Positions 53,070 through 62,214 are shown, numbered from the stretch's first letter. The stretch is DNA of 64,000 bases from Pacificoceanicola sp048553275 (GCF_048553275.1 NZ_JBLZMW010000009.1:62001-126000), one strand, 5' to 3'. Numbers and translations: made by a program. Notes: a model not told the origin generated them from the sequence alone.

Positions 53070-53771
53070 CTACCAATCGCGCCGGAAGCAGACGACCTTG
53101 CCTTCGGACGCCTTGGCAAAATAGGTCAGACCACCCGCGTGCATGGCGTCGAACACCGCACGAACGCCCTCCGGGCCGATCCACTGCGGATGCAGCTCGA
53201 TGATGGCACAGCGCAGCTTGGACCAATCCCCGGCGGGCAGCAGCGTCGCCTCCGCGCCCTCGATATCGCAGACAAGAACCGAAGGTTGCTCGGTCTCCAG
53301 CACTGCGCCTATGCCATGCTGCTCGATCTGTTCCGTGGCGGTGATCTCCGCGCTGTCGACGCCGCCATCCATGGACGAGGCAAGGAAGTTGCGCCGGATG
53401 TAGAAGGGCACCTTCGGCCCGGCCTGCGGCATCAGCAGCGCGTTGCGCAGGTCGACATTGGTGACGTCATTGGCCGCATGGACCGAGCGGATATAGGGGA
53501 TCAGCGCCGGGTTGGCCTCGTAGCTGACCACGCGCTGGACTTTCTTGATGGCGGCAAGCAGCGTCGACATGTAGCCGATCCCGCCGCCAAGTTCGAGCAC
53601 GATGTCGGTCGGGCGAACCACCCGCATGACCGCGTCGCACTCCTTGCGCTCGTATTCGTCCGCTTTGATCGCGCCACGCACCCGGCCGGTGGTCAGCTGC
53701 GGATGTTTGGGGATCTTCATGCCGCGAGACATCAGGTAGGGGTCGCGCGGGGGCTCCTGTGTTCCATCCAT
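53070..53771 (-). CDS. FkbM-family methyltransferase
   Basis: A 233-residue SAM-dependent methyltransferase. The SAM site is DIVLELGGGIGYMSTLLAA (about residues 55-73), followed by VVSYEANPALIPYIRSV (acidic ribose contact) and VLVCDIEGAEATLLP (about 163-177), the FkbM signature. Such enzymes O-methylate sugars in surface polysaccharides. It lies 3 bases after the fusion transferase gene and 4 before the next, so it is co-translated with the transferases and probably modifies their product. Confidence 0.87.
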   Translation of the reverse strand: MDGTQEPPRDPYLMSRGMKIPKHPQLTTGRVRGAIKADEYERKECDAVMRVVRPTDIVLELGGGIGYMSTLLAAIKKVQRVVSYEANPALIPYIRSVHAANDVTNVDLRNALLMPQAGPKVPFYIRRNFLASSMDGGVDSAEITATEQIEQHGIGAVLETEQPSVLVCDIEGAEATLLPAGDWSKLRCAIIELHPQWIGPEGVRAVFDAMHAGGLTYFAKASEGKVVCFRRDW

Positions 53772-53774
53772 GGC

Positions 53775-56111
53775 TCAGCTCTCCATATCGAGCGACAGCG
53801 CATAGGCGACCCGCTCGGTTTCGGTCAGACGCAGCGCCATCGCCTGCGCATAGAGGTCGGCAAATTCCGGCATGGCGTGCAATTCGGCGGCCTTGGCCCG
53901 GTGCCAGTCAAAACCTGCGTCGTGCAGACGCGCCACCTCCGGATCGGCCATCAACCGGGCCATTTCGGCGCGCACACGGGGAATGTTGCGCTTGATCGTC
54001 ACGTCGCGTGCCCCGGACCAGTCCATGCGGACCCAGTAATTCAGCCCGATGGCGCGATCGACATGAAGCGCCCGGCCGCGCTGCCGTTTGATCAGGAAAC
54101 TCTCGGCGCTGCGCAGGGCATAATGGTTGAGTTGCAGCAGGTCATAGCCAATGGAGCGCTTGGAGCTGCGCCAGCCGTTTCGGATCGCCTCCGCCGTCAT
54201 GTCCTCGCCGCTGCCATTGACCCATTTCACTTGGCTTTCCATGCCTTTGGTCAGCTTGTTCGGGCGATGGCACGACAGCTTTTGATAAGCGCCGATGTTG
54301 CGGAACATCGTCTTGAAGCCCCAGACCGTATGCGGCTTGGGGCAATAGGCCGGGGCGCAGGTGTCGAATTGGTCGATCACCAGATCGTCGCGGAGCGCCG
54401 TCACGCCGTTGTGGCCAAACAGCCGCCATGTCATGGCAATATTGGTGGCGTCCGGAACCCGTTCGAAAAACGCATCCAGCGTGCCATCGCCACAGCGCAC
54501 ATTGATGAATTCGTCCACGTCGATATGGATCAGCCAGTCGGCATTCTGCACCAACGGCTCTTGCTGTGCGGCGTCGAGCGCGAATTGCTGCGGAGATTTG
54601 CCGGTCCACTGCGCGTTATCGCGATGCTCAAGGAAGCCAAGAGCCTGAAGCCGGTCCAGCAACGCGTCGGTGCCGTCCTCGCAATCGTTGGTGTAGATGA
54701 TGAACTGATCGACGCCGATGGCGCGGTGATAGGCGATCCACTCAAGGATATAAGGCGCCTCGTTCTTCATGCAGCCGACGATCACGCGTCCGCTCGATCC
54801 CTGCGGCGCTGCGCGTGGCACCTCGGGGAACGCAGCGGCAAGCTGTTCTTCATCGACGGAGCCGAGCCGATTGTGCGGGGCGAACACAGAGCGGCTGATA
54901 TGGGCATAGGCCTGCTTTGCACGAGGCGGCAGCAGGCTGCGGGCGGCGGGGCTGAGCTGATCGTCGATCTTGCCCAGAGCGTCGGCGTCGGGCGTGGCCT
55001 CCGCGCGGGCCTCCTTGTCGCCTTGCTTGATCCGCCATTCCCAGGCCGCCAGATATTGCGTCGCGCGAAAACCGGATTGCGGATCGGCCTCTTGATAGGG
55101 GGCAGCCGGCGCGTCCGGCTGCATCTGGGCCATGACGAGCCCGGGGTGCTCCTTGCTCAGAGCCTGAATATCCGCAGCGAAGCGCGCGGAGACGGCGGCG
55201 AGGCTGCCGGGGGTCACGGCGGGGCCATGCTGCTTCAATTCGCTCATGAACTTGCGCCAGAGCGGGCGCGGGACGATCAGGTCGCGCCTTGCGATCAACT
55301 GCTGCAACACATCGTTGAACATCCGGCATCGGGTCAGCCACGCGGCGGCGGGCAGGGACGGGACCGGCTCGGCCTCCGCCTTGCCGATGCGCGGCGCGAT
55401 CTCAAAGCTTTCGCGGATTTCCTCGGTACCGCGCTCGGAGTACAGTCGCGCGATGTCGAGGCTGCGAAATCGAACCGATCCTTCGCCGAAAATCGCCTCC
55501 CATGCGGTCTGCAACCCCTTGAAATCAAGCCAGAAGGCCGGACCCTGCACCTCCGGAAACAGCGCCGCATCCGGGTCCGGATCAGGCTGTGCCGCCAGCG
55601 CCGCGGCGCGAAAATCCGGCGCTCCGAGCAGATCCAGCTCCTGTTCAAGCCCGCTGCCGCGCCCGTCGAAAACCTGTCCGGCATAGCGCCGCAGCAGCAT
55701 CCGCGCCGGATCATCGAGATGGGCAAGAACGGTGATCTCGGTTGAAAACTCGGACAAAAGCTCGCGCAGCCGCGTCAATTCGGATTGCGTCACCAGACCG
55801 GTGCCAAGCTGATGACAGGAGAGCACCATCGCCTCCGCTTCGCTGCCCGCCACCTCGCCGCGCAGCCCGCGCAGCACATCCTCGCGCAGCGCGTCCTGCC
55901 GTTCCGGATCGGCAAAACCACGATTGAAGCGCAGCGTGTCGACGCGCTCCGGATCGCTGACCGCCATGAACAGCCGGGTGTGGTTGCGCCCGCCGGGTGT
56001 GCGTGGATAGAGCACGCCCTTTCGGGCAAGTTGTCCGCGCTTGCCATCCATGATGCGCTGCATGCGGTCGGTCAACGGACCGTCGGGGCCGATGTGCAGG
56101 ACTATCCGCAT
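53775..56111 (-). CDS. Fusion of degenerate sulfotransferase-like domain and GT2/GT92-like glycosyltransferase
   Basis: A 778-residue two-domain protein. Residues 1 to about 330 have the layout of roseobacter sulfotransferase-like proteins (start RIVLHIGPDGPLTDRMQRIM, then TEITVLAHLDDPARMLLRRY), but the usual PAPS loop (PKTGTTSLQ type) is replaced by GPDGPLTDR, so sulfate transfer by this domain is doubtful. From about 440 on there is a complete GT-A transferase: VGCMKNEAPYILEWIAYHRA, YTNDCEDGTDALLDRL and IHIDVDEFINV. It starts at ATG 56111, sharing one base with the stop of the sulfotransferase gene upstream. Confidence 0.82.
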   Translation of the reverse strand: MRIVLHIGPDGPLTDRMQRIMDGKRGQLARKGVLYPRTPGGRNHTRLFMAVSDPERVDTLRFNRGFADPERQDALREDVLRGLRGEVAGSEAEAMVLSCHQLGTGLVTQSELTRLRELLSEFSTEITVLAHLDDPARMLLRRYAGQVFDGRGSGLEQELDLLGAPDFRAAALAAQPDPDPDAALFPEVQGPAFWLDFKGLQTAWEAIFGEGSVRFRSLDIARLYSERGTEEIRESFEIAPRIGKAEAEPVPSLPAAAWLTRCRMFNDVLQQLIARRDLIVPRPLWRKFMSELKQHGPAVTPGSLAAVSARFAADIQALSKEHPGLVMAQMQPDAPAAPYQEADPQSGFRATQYLAAWEWRIKQGDKEARAEATPDADALGKIDDQLSPAARSLLPPRAKQAYAHISRSVFAPHNRLGSVDEEQLAAAFPEVPRAAPQGSSGRVIVGCMKNEAPYILEWIAYHRAIGVDQFIIYTNDCEDGTDALLDRLQALGFLEHRDNAQWTGKSPQQFALDAAQQEPLVQNADWLIHIDVDEFINVRCGDGTLDAFFERVPDATNIAMTWRLFGHNGVTALRDDLVIDQFDTCAPAYCPKPHTVWGFKTMFRNIGAYQKLSCHRPNKLTKGMESQVKWVNGSGEDMTAEAIRNGWRSSKRSIGYDLLQLNHYALRSAESFLIKRQRGRALHVDRAIGLNYWVRMDWSGARDVTIKRNIPRVRAEMARLMADPEVARLHDAGFDWHRAKAAELHAMPEFADLYAQAMALRLTETERVAYALSLDMES

Positions 56112-56749
56112 CAGCCCGCGCCCTCCGCCGGATTGTCCGCATTCACATTGGCGCGGCCCCACCACGGCAGTTCAAGCCCGGTATGGGCGGCCAGCCGCTC
56201 CCGCGCATCCTCTGCCGCGACCGGAAGTTCGAGATAGCGCGGATCATCGCCAAAAATGTCCCGCAGCATGGCGTAATGCCCCTCGATCCAGCGAATGCGC
56301 TCCGCATCCGTCTCGCCATAGCCGCGCGGCAGGCCAGGCAGGGCACCGGAGGGCAGCCGATCCTTTCCGAGGTTGTTCCAGCGCCGCATGCTGTCCGAAA
56401 GCTCCGCCGCAGGCCGCCATGTGGCGACGAACAGCATTTCGGGCCGAGCCATCCGCATCGCCTTGATCATCGGATAATCGCATTGCGGCCAGAGCGAGAC
56501 ATCCGCCTTCAAAACGCTGATTTCCGTCAGCGCATCATAAAGATCGAGGAATTCAAACGGATTGCCAGAGTTGAAATATCCGTTGTAGAGCTGCCGCGCG
56601 ATGAAGGTCCCGCCAAGCCCATGTTTGCGCGAATGGATGCGGCGCACCTTGTGATCGGCGGCGCGCCAGCCGCCTTGTGTCAAAGCCTCGGCCAGCGTGG
56701 TGGTGCCGGACTTCGGCAGCCCGAGGTTGACCAGTTTGACCCGCCTCAT
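56111..56749 (-). CDS. Sulfotransferase family protein
   Basis: A 212-residue P-loop protein. The PAPS-binding loop is intact: LVNLGLPKSGTTTLAEALTQ (about residues 6-25). The second PAPS contact is likely near ATWRPAAELSDSMRRWNN (about 107-124), with an Arg and Ser in the expected places. It probably adds sulfate to the glycan built by the neighbouring transferases. It overlaps the glycosyltransferase upstream (ATGA) and the fusion gene downstream (TGATG). Its intact loop contrasts with the fusion protein. Confidence 0.82.
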   Translation of the reverse strand: MRRVKLVNLGLPKSGTTTLAEALTQGGWRAADHKVRRIHSRKHGLGGTFIARQLYNGYFNSGNPFEFLDLYDALTEISVLKADVSLWPQCDYPMIKAMRMARPEMLFVATWRPAAELSDSMRRWNNLGKDRLPSGALPGLPRGYGETDAERIRWIEGHYAMLRDIFGDDPRYLELPVAAEDARERLAAHTGLELPWWGRANVNADNPAEGAG

Positions 56750-57777
56750 CCCTCCAATTCCAATTCGTCGATCAGCGCCTGCTCCGCTGGCGGATACGTT
56801 GGCAAGGCGCGCAAATGCGCGTACATGGCCGCATAGTCCGGGTTTGCCATCAGGGCGTCCCGTCTGGCAATATGCGCGTCAACGCAGGCCCGATGCAAGG
56901 CGCTGATCTCCGGATCGTCCAGCAATTCATCCATCGCCGCGCGCAGCGCAGGCCTATAGCGCCCGATGCTCCGATCCTCCCAGGCGGGATCATTGCGCTC
57001 GCGCCAATAGACGTCGTCGAAATCGCGGTTCTCCCGGTTCACATCCCCCCGATCATTCTTGACCAGATAACTGTCGAGCGAGCGCAAGGCGTAGTGGTTC
57101 AGCGTCGCGAACCGCCGGGCGCCATGGGCAGGAAACTTGCGGATGCGGCGCGGCGTCGCGGCAGTCAGGAACTTCGGCGGCACAGGGCGCCCGGACCCAT
57201 CGCGCCAGTCGGGCCAGCGCGCGCGGGGCAGATCATTGCGAAAAAACGGACGATGCGCGCCGTAGTATTGCAGCGGGAAATCGGCCCGGACGAGCGATTT
57301 GACCTCGATCGCACTCTGATCGCACCACAGGTCGGGATTGTGGCTGCGGGTGAACTGCTCGATCACCGGCCGGTCGGCAAAAGCCTCGACCCAGCAATTG
57401 GCAAAGAACTGGAAGGTCACGCTGATCGCCTGCGGATCGCCACAGGCCGCGATCAGTGCCGGAATGGTGTGATCGCCGACATGGATATTGAGAAACTCGT
57501 CCACATCCGCGATCCAGACCCAATCCGCCGACTTCACCAAGGGCTGCCGCGCCGCATCCTTCAGCGCCTCCATCTGGTAGTTGCGCCCCTCGGCGGGGTT
57601 GGGCAGGTGCCGCACACCGCCGCGCGCCGCCAGAGCGTCCAGCAGTGCATCCGTCCCGTCCGTGCAGTCGTTTGAATAAAAGAGAAAATCCGTCACGCCC
57701 AGCAGACGGTTGAAGGCGATCCACTCCAACAGGAACGGGCCTTCGTTCTTGACACAGGTCACGGCGGTTATGCGCAT
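56746..57777 (-). CDS. Glycosyltransferase, GT2/GT92-like
   Basis: A 343-residue glycosyltransferase like the one at 52001 and the C-terminal part of the fusion protein. RITAVTCVKNEGPFLLEWIAF, FYSNDCTDGTDALLDAL and the DxD motif WIADVDEFLNIHVG (about residues 93-99) are conserved, and TLNHYALRSLDSYLVKNDRG matches the others. ATG 57777 is the start; the frame upstream is promoter DNA. It is the first gene of the operon, divergent from the MoxR ATPase over 211 bases. Confidence 0.86.
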   Translation of the reverse strand: MRITAVTCVKNEGPFLLEWIAFNRLLGVTDFLFYSNDCTDGTDALLDALAARGGVRHLPNPAEGRNYQMEALKDAARQPLVKSADWVWIADVDEFLNIHVGDHTIPALIAACGDPQAISVTFQFFANCWVEAFADRPVIEQFTRSHNPDLWCDQSAIEVKSLVRADFPLQYYGAHRPFFRNDLPRARWPDWRDGSGRPVPPKFLTAATPRRIRKFPAHGARRFATLNHYALRSLDSYLVKNDRGDVNRENRDFDDVYWRERNDPAWEDRSIGRYRPALRAAMDELLDDPEISALHRACVDAHIARRDALMANPDYAAMYAHLRALPTYPPAEQALIDELELEG

Positions 57778-57890
57778 GGCGGCACTCCCGCGTCTGAAAA
57801 GGACATTCTGCTCGTCCGGACACATGATTTGGCTGCGGGGTGATCCCCGGCTGATTATTGCCACCAAACATCGCACCAAGGGGTCTACGC

Positions 57891-57943
57891 GTCAATAATA
57901 GCGCGCCTTGTTCAATGGCGACTGCGACCTTGGCGCTATTGAC
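57891..57943. promoter_or_regulatory. Interrupted inverted repeat in the glycan operon/MoxR gap
   Basis: GTCAATA-ATA-GCGC (57891-57904) and GCGCTATTGAC (57933-57943) are reverse complements apart from three extra bases in the first arm, 28 bases apart. It lies between two divergent genes and is a candidate operator. The rest of 57778-57988 shows no gene. Confidence 0.3.
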
Positions 57944-57988
57944 CGCCACGCGCAGGCCGGGCACTCCGTAACGGCAAGGAGGCCCAAG

Positions 57989-58900
57989 ATGCAGCAAATT
58001 CCCCAATCGATTGACGAGGTTCAGAGCACCCTGAGCGAGACCGGCTATGTCTGCGGGCGGGCGCTGGCCACGGTTGTGTTCCTGTCGCTGAAGCTGGGCC
58101 GTCCCCTGTTTCTCGAAGGCGAAGCGGGCGTCGGCAAGACCGAGATCGCCAAGGCTCTGGCCAAATGCCTCGGTCGGCGTCTGATCCGGCTACAGTGTTA
58201 CGAAGGGCTGGATGCCTCCTCGGCTGTCTACGAATGGAACTTCCCGGCGCAGATGATCGCCATCCGCACCGCAGAGGCGCAGGGAAGTGCCGACCGCGAC
58301 ATCCTCAACCATGAACTCTTCGGGCCGGACTTCCTGATCGAGCGGCCGCTGCTGCAGGCCATGCGGCCGGATGCAAATGGTGCGCCGATCCTCCTCATCG
58401 ACGAGCTCGACCGCACCGACGAGCCCTTCGAAGCCTTCCTGCTGGAGGCCCTGAGCGACTTTCAGGTGACGATCCCGGAGATCGGCACCATCGAAGCGCC
58501 GGAGCCGCCCATCGTCATTCTCACATCGAACCGCACACGCGAGGTGCACGACGCCCTCAAACGCCGCTGCCTCTACCACTGGGTCGATTATCCGCAGTTC
58601 GACCGGGAGGTGGAAATCCTCAACGCCCGCGCCCCCGAAGTGGCCGAGAACCTCAGCCGCGAGATCGTCGCCTTCGTCCAATCCCTGCGCACCGAGGACA
58701 TTTTCAAGAAACCGGGCGTCGCCGAAACCATCGACTGGGCCAAATGCCTTCTGGCGCTTGACGTTGTAAACCTCTCGCCGGAGGTCATCAGCGACACGCT
58801 CGGCGCGATCCTGAAATATCAGGACGACATTCAGAAGATCCAGGGCGGCGAAGCGAAGCGCATTCTCGACGAGGTCAAGAAGTCTCTGGATGCAGCCTGA
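57989..58900 (+). CDS. MoxR-family AAA+ ATPase (CoxD-like)
   Basis: A 303-residue AAA+ ATPase. Walker A is LEGEAGVGKTEIAKALA (about 37-53), Walker B is PILLIDELDRTDEPFEAFLLEAL (about 135-157), and VILTSNRTREVHDALKRRC carries sensor 1 and the Arg finger. MoxR ATPases help insert metals or assemble enzymes, together with VWA proteins such as the one encoded next. AAGGAGG (57976-57982) marks ATG 57989. The partner enzyme is not in the window. Confidence 0.92.
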   Translation: MQQIPQSIDEVQSTLSETGYVCGRALATVVFLSLKLGRPLFLEGEAGVGKTEIAKALAKCLGRRLIRLQCYEGLDASSAVYEWNFPAQMIAIRTAEAQGSADRDILNHELFGPDFLIERPLLQAMRPDANGAPILLIDELDRTDEPFEAFLLEALSDFQVTIPEIGTIEAPEPPIVILTSNRTREVHDALKRRCLYHWVDYPQFDREVEILNARAPEVAENLSREIVAFVQSLRTEDIFKKPGVAETIDWAKCLLALDVVNLSPEVISDTLGAILKYQDDIQKIQGGEAKRILDEVKKSLDAA

Positions 58901-58901
58901 T

Positions 58902-58960
58902 GTTTCTCGTCTGCGCAAATATCCCGGGGAGCGCCACAGGCGCGGGGCAGAGCCCCAAAA
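58902..58960 (+). repeat. Dispersed intergenic repeat, copy C
   Basis: TTTCTCGTCTGCGC, AAATATCCCGGGGAGCG, then GGGGC-AGA-GCCCC (58944-58956). The 17-base core is identical to copy A at 16081. It fills most of the gap between the MoxR ATPase and its VWA partner. Confidence 0.7.
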
Positions 58961-58971
58961 TGGCCTGAACC

Positions 58972-60222
58972 ATGGCTGAATACATCCCCATAGACATTCC
59001 CGAGCACCCGCGGCTCGCGCAGAACATCATTCATTTCGCCCGCGCGCTGCGCCGGGCCGGGCTTCCGGTTGGTCCTGGCAGGGTGATCGACGCGGTGCGC
59101 GCGGTCGAAGCGGCGGGCTTCACCGACCGCATGGATTTCTACTGGACGCTGCATGCCTGCTTCGTGAACCGCCCCGAGCACCGGGTGGTCTTTGCCCAGA
59201 TCTTCCGCCTTTACTGGCGCGATCCGCGTTACCTCGAACACATGATGAGCATGATGCTGCCTGCGGTGCGCGGGGTTCAGGAGGAAAAGCTGGCCGCCGC
59301 AGCCGAGAAACGCGCGGCCCAGGCGCTTTTGGGCGATCACATGCCCGAGGTGCCGGCTGCCGAGGAGCAGGAACAGGGTGAGCAGATCGAGATCGACGCC
59401 TCACAGACCATGTCCGCCGAAGAAAAGCTGCGCACGCTCGATTTCGAACAGATGTCCACCGAGGAAATCGCCCAGGCGAAGCGCATGATTGCGCGGCTGA
59501 CGCTGCCGGTGAAACCGATCAAGTCGCGCCGCTCCATGGCCGCGCCGCGCGGCGCGCGTCTGGATTACCGGCGCACGCTGCGCGATGCGCTGCGCCGGGG
59601 CGGTGAGTTGCAGGCGATCCGGCGGGCCAAGCCGCGTCCGCGCTGGCCCAACCTCGTTGTGCTGTGCGACATTTCCGGCTCGATGAGCCAGTACAGCCGC
59701 ATGGTGCTGCATTTCCTGCATGCGGTGGCCAATGAAAAGGGCGCGGGCTGGGCAAAAGTGCACGCCTTCACCTTCGGCACGCAGCTCACCAACATCACCC
59801 GCCATCTCGCCACCCGCGACGTCGATGCGGCGTTGAAGGCTGCAGGCGCGGAAGCGCAGGATTGGGCGGGCGGCACGCGCATCGGACAGTGTCTGCATCA
59901 ATTCAATCGCGACTGGTCGCGCCGGGTCATGGGGCAGGGCGCGGTGGTCTTGCTCATCACCGACGGGCTGGACCGCGACGACGCCGGGGCGCTGGAGAAG
60001 GAAATGGAGCGGTTGCACCTGTCCGCCCGTCGCCTGATATGGCTGAATCCGCTGCTGCGGTGGGATGGGTTTGCGCCAAAGGCGACCGGCATTCGTGCGA
60101 TGCTGCCGCACGTACACAGCTTTCGCGCGGGCCACTCGATCGCTTCTCTGGAAGACCTCGCGGAGGCCATTTCGCGGCCCGATGACATGGGCGAGAAAGC
60201 CCGCCTGATGCAGCTGCTCTAG
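58972..60222 (+). CDS. VWA-domain protein (CoxE-like)
   Basis: A 416-residue protein with a helical N-terminal region and a von Willebrand factor A domain in its second half. The metal-ion site is VVLCDISGSMSQYSRM (DxSxS, about residues 233-248), with the Thr in GGTRIGQCL (about 302) and Asp in LLITDGLDRDD (about 325). Proteins of this type work with MoxR ATPases; CoxE helps mature the CO dehydrogenase metal centre. No dehydrogenase is encoded here, so the client is unknown. It follows the ATPase after 71 bases, mostly a repeat. Confidence 0.88.
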   Translation: MAEYIPIDIPEHPRLAQNIIHFARALRRAGLPVGPGRVIDAVRAVEAAGFTDRMDFYWTLHACFVNRPEHRVVFAQIFRLYWRDPRYLEHMMSMMLPAVRGVQEEKLAAAAEKRAAQALLGDHMPEVPAAEEQEQGEQIEIDASQTMSAEEKLRTLDFEQMSTEEIAQAKRMIARLTLPVKPIKSRRSMAAPRGARLDYRRTLRDALRRGGELQAIRRAKPRPRWPNLVVLCDISGSMSQYSRMVLHFLHAVANEKGAGWAKVHAFTFGTQLTNITRHLATRDVDAALKAAGAEAQDWAGGTRIGQCLHQFNRDWSRRVMGQGAVVLLITDGLDRDDAGALEKEMERLHLSARRLIWLNPLLRWDGFAPKATGIRAMLPHVHSFRAGHSIASLEDLAEAISRPDDMGEKARLMQLL

Positions 60223-60345
60223 GCGGTTCCTCGCCTGAGGATCGGCGGTATGGCGCCGGGGCAGGGCACGCCCATGCAACCGGACCGCGCCGTGATGCGT
60301 TTCTTCCTCAAGCCCCTCCTGCGGGCATCGAAAAGAGGAAACGCT

Positions 60346-62145
60346 ATGAAACAAACGCTGCTTGCAACCGCATCCGCCGTCGCCCTGGTCCTGTCCGGTG
60401 CCGCACCGGCGCAGGCCCAGAGTGCCCAGCCCGGCGGTCTTCTGGATTCTCTGACCAGCCTCGACCAGATGAGCGATGAGCAATTGGATCAGCTGGTTCG
60501 TCTTTGCGAAGAAAAGGGTCAGCTGCCGGGACAGTTGAGCTGCGACGCCGTCACCGATGCAATGAGCACGCGCGGCGCTGCCCAGTCCGGGCAGGCCGAG
60601 GCCGCCCAATCGCCTGAAACGCCTGCTGCCGATCCTTCCGCTGAAACCGCTTCGGAAAACCCACCGACCCCGGAGGCACCGGTTGCAGAGGCCCCGGCCG
60701 AGCAGACCGAGCCGGAAACGCCGGTTGCAGAGGCTCCCGCTGAGCAGCCTGAACCGGAAACCCCTGCGGCTGAGGCTCCGACTGCCGAGGTCGAGCCTGA
60801 AACACCCGTCGTCGATGCTCCGGCTGCAGAGGTTGAGCCGGAAGCGCCCGTTGCCGAGGCTCCGGCTGACCCCGCACCGGAGGCACCCGCCGTCACGGAG
60901 TCCGTGAGACCGCCGGTCAAGGAGCCCGCCGAGAGCGCGGCAGACACAGCCGCACCCGCACCGGATCAGTCCATTGCCGATGCGCCTGACGCGGTGCAGC
61001 CGAACACGACCCCGGAGGATGTCGAGGCGATTGTGCGCGAATTGAGCGGACAGGAGCAGGCCGATGCCGTATCCCGCGATTCCGATCGTCCAGCGGCCGC
61101 GGCGGCCTCGGGTGATGGCGCTTCGGATGCGGCCGAGCCTGAGATGACCGAGGAGCAGGTGAGCGAGGACGACGTGCGCCGCTCGACCGAGGATTTCGTC
61201 ACCAATGTTCTGACAGGCAAGCTCACCCCCGAAGCGGGCGAACGTGATGATGACAGCGGCAATGATACCGCGCGCACCATTGCCGGTGCTGCGCTGCTTG
61301 GACTCGGAGCGGCGGCTCTGGCGGATATTCTGAACGATGGGGACCGCGTCGTGTCCAACAGCGGCGACCGGGTGGTCGTCGAGAGCGATGGGCAACTGCG
61401 GGTTCTGCGTAACGACGATGCGCTGCTGCGCCGTCCGGGCGCCGATGTGCAGACCTATCGCTATGACGATGGCTCCACGCGCAATGTCGTGACCTATGAG
61501 GACGGCACCGTGGTCGAAACCATCCGCGCCGCTGATGGCCGGGTGCTGCGCCGTGCGAGAACGCTGGCCGATGGCACGGAGGTCGTGCTGTTCGACGACA
61601 CCCTCGAAAGCGAACAGGTTGTGGTGAACGAGCTGCCGCAGGTGGGTGAGCGCAATACCGTCAACTTCCGCGAGGTCGCAGCCGACGAACTGGCTGCCGC
61701 GCTTGCCGCGCAGGAGCCCGAAACTGTCGGTCGCCGTTTCTCACTGAACCAGGTTCGGAACATCGACGCGGTGCGTCGTCTTGTGCCGGAAATCAGTGTT
61801 GATACGATCAATTTCCAGACCAATTCCGCCGCGATCCGGGCCGAGGAAGCCGAGGAACTGGCCGAGCTCGGCAATGCCATGCGCCGGTTGATCGAGCGCA
61901 ACCCCGGTGAGGTATTCCTGGTCGAGGGCCACACGGATGCGGTCGGCCAATACAGCTACAACCTTGCCCTGTCGGATCGGCGGGCGGAGAGCGTGGCACT
62001 GGCCTTGACGGAGTATTTCCAGGTTCCGCCGGAAAACATGGTCCTGCAGGGCTATGGCGAGACCGATCTGCTCGTCGAGACAGAGGATGCGGAACGGGTG
62101 AACCGCCGCGCGGCGGTACGCCGGATCACGCCCTTGCTGAACTGA
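60346..62145 (+). CDS. OmpA-family protein with Pro/Ala/Glu repeats
   Basis: A 599-residue exported protein. Signal peptide 1-24 (ending AQA), a low-complexity region with five 14-residue repeats like ETPVAEAPAEQPEP (about 110-178), a short Gly/Ala helix (TIAGAALLGLGAAALADIL, about 308-330), a YD/RHS-like strand region (TYRYDDGSTRNVVTYEDGT) and a C-terminal OmpA domain (about 485-599; NFQTNSAAIRAEEAEEL, LVEGHTDAVGQYSYNLALSDRRA) that binds peptidoglycan. AAGAGGAAA marks ATG 60346. It probably tethers the outer membrane or spans the periplasm. Confidence 0.88.
   Translation: MKQTLLATASAVALVLSGAAPAQAQSAQPGGLLDSLTSLDQMSDEQLDQLVRLCEEKGQLPGQLSCDAVTDAMSTRGAAQSGQAEAAQSPETPAADPSAETASENPPTPEAPVAEAPAEQTEPETPVAEAPAEQPEPETPAAEAPTAEVEPETPVVDAPAAEVEPEAPVAEAPADPAPEAPAVTESVRPPVKEPAESAADTAAPAPDQSIADAPDAVQPNTTPEDVEAIVRELSGQEQADAVSRDSDRPAAAAASGDGASDAAEPEMTEEQVSEDDVRRSTEDFVTNVLTGKLTPEAGERDDDSGNDTARTIAGAALLGLGAAALADILNDGDRVVSNSGDRVVVESDGQLRVLRNDDALLRRPGADVQTYRYDDGSTRNVVTYEDGTVVETIRAADGRVLRRARTLADGTEVVLFDDTLESEQVVVNELPQVGERNTVNFREVAADELAAALAAQEPETVGRRFSLNQVRNIDAVRRLVPEISVDTINFQTNSAAIRAEEAEELAELGNAMRRLIERNPGEVFLVEGHTDAVGQYSYNLALSDRRAESVALALTEYFQVPPENMVLQGYGETDLLVETEDAERVNRRAAVRRITPLLN
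60673..60879 (+). repeat. Five tandem 42-base units in the OmpA-family gene
   Basis: Units encode variants of ETPVAEAPAEQPEP; four are 14 codons and the last about 13. Each begins Glu-Ala/Thr-Pro and ends in an acidic Pro. The number of units is likely to vary between strains. Confidence 0.7.
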
Positions 62146-62184
62146 GTTCCAACGGCCTTCTGCCGTCTTCGTGAAAAGGGAATG

Positions 62185-62214
62185 ACCGGCGCCCGTCCTG
62201 TGGCGCCGGTTTTT
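62185..62214 (+). terminator. Intrinsic terminator of the OmpA-family gene
   Basis: ACCGGCGCC (62185-62193) pairs with GGCGCCGGT (62202-62210) over an 8-base loop and is followed by TTTT, 40 bases after the stop. Confidence 0.85.
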
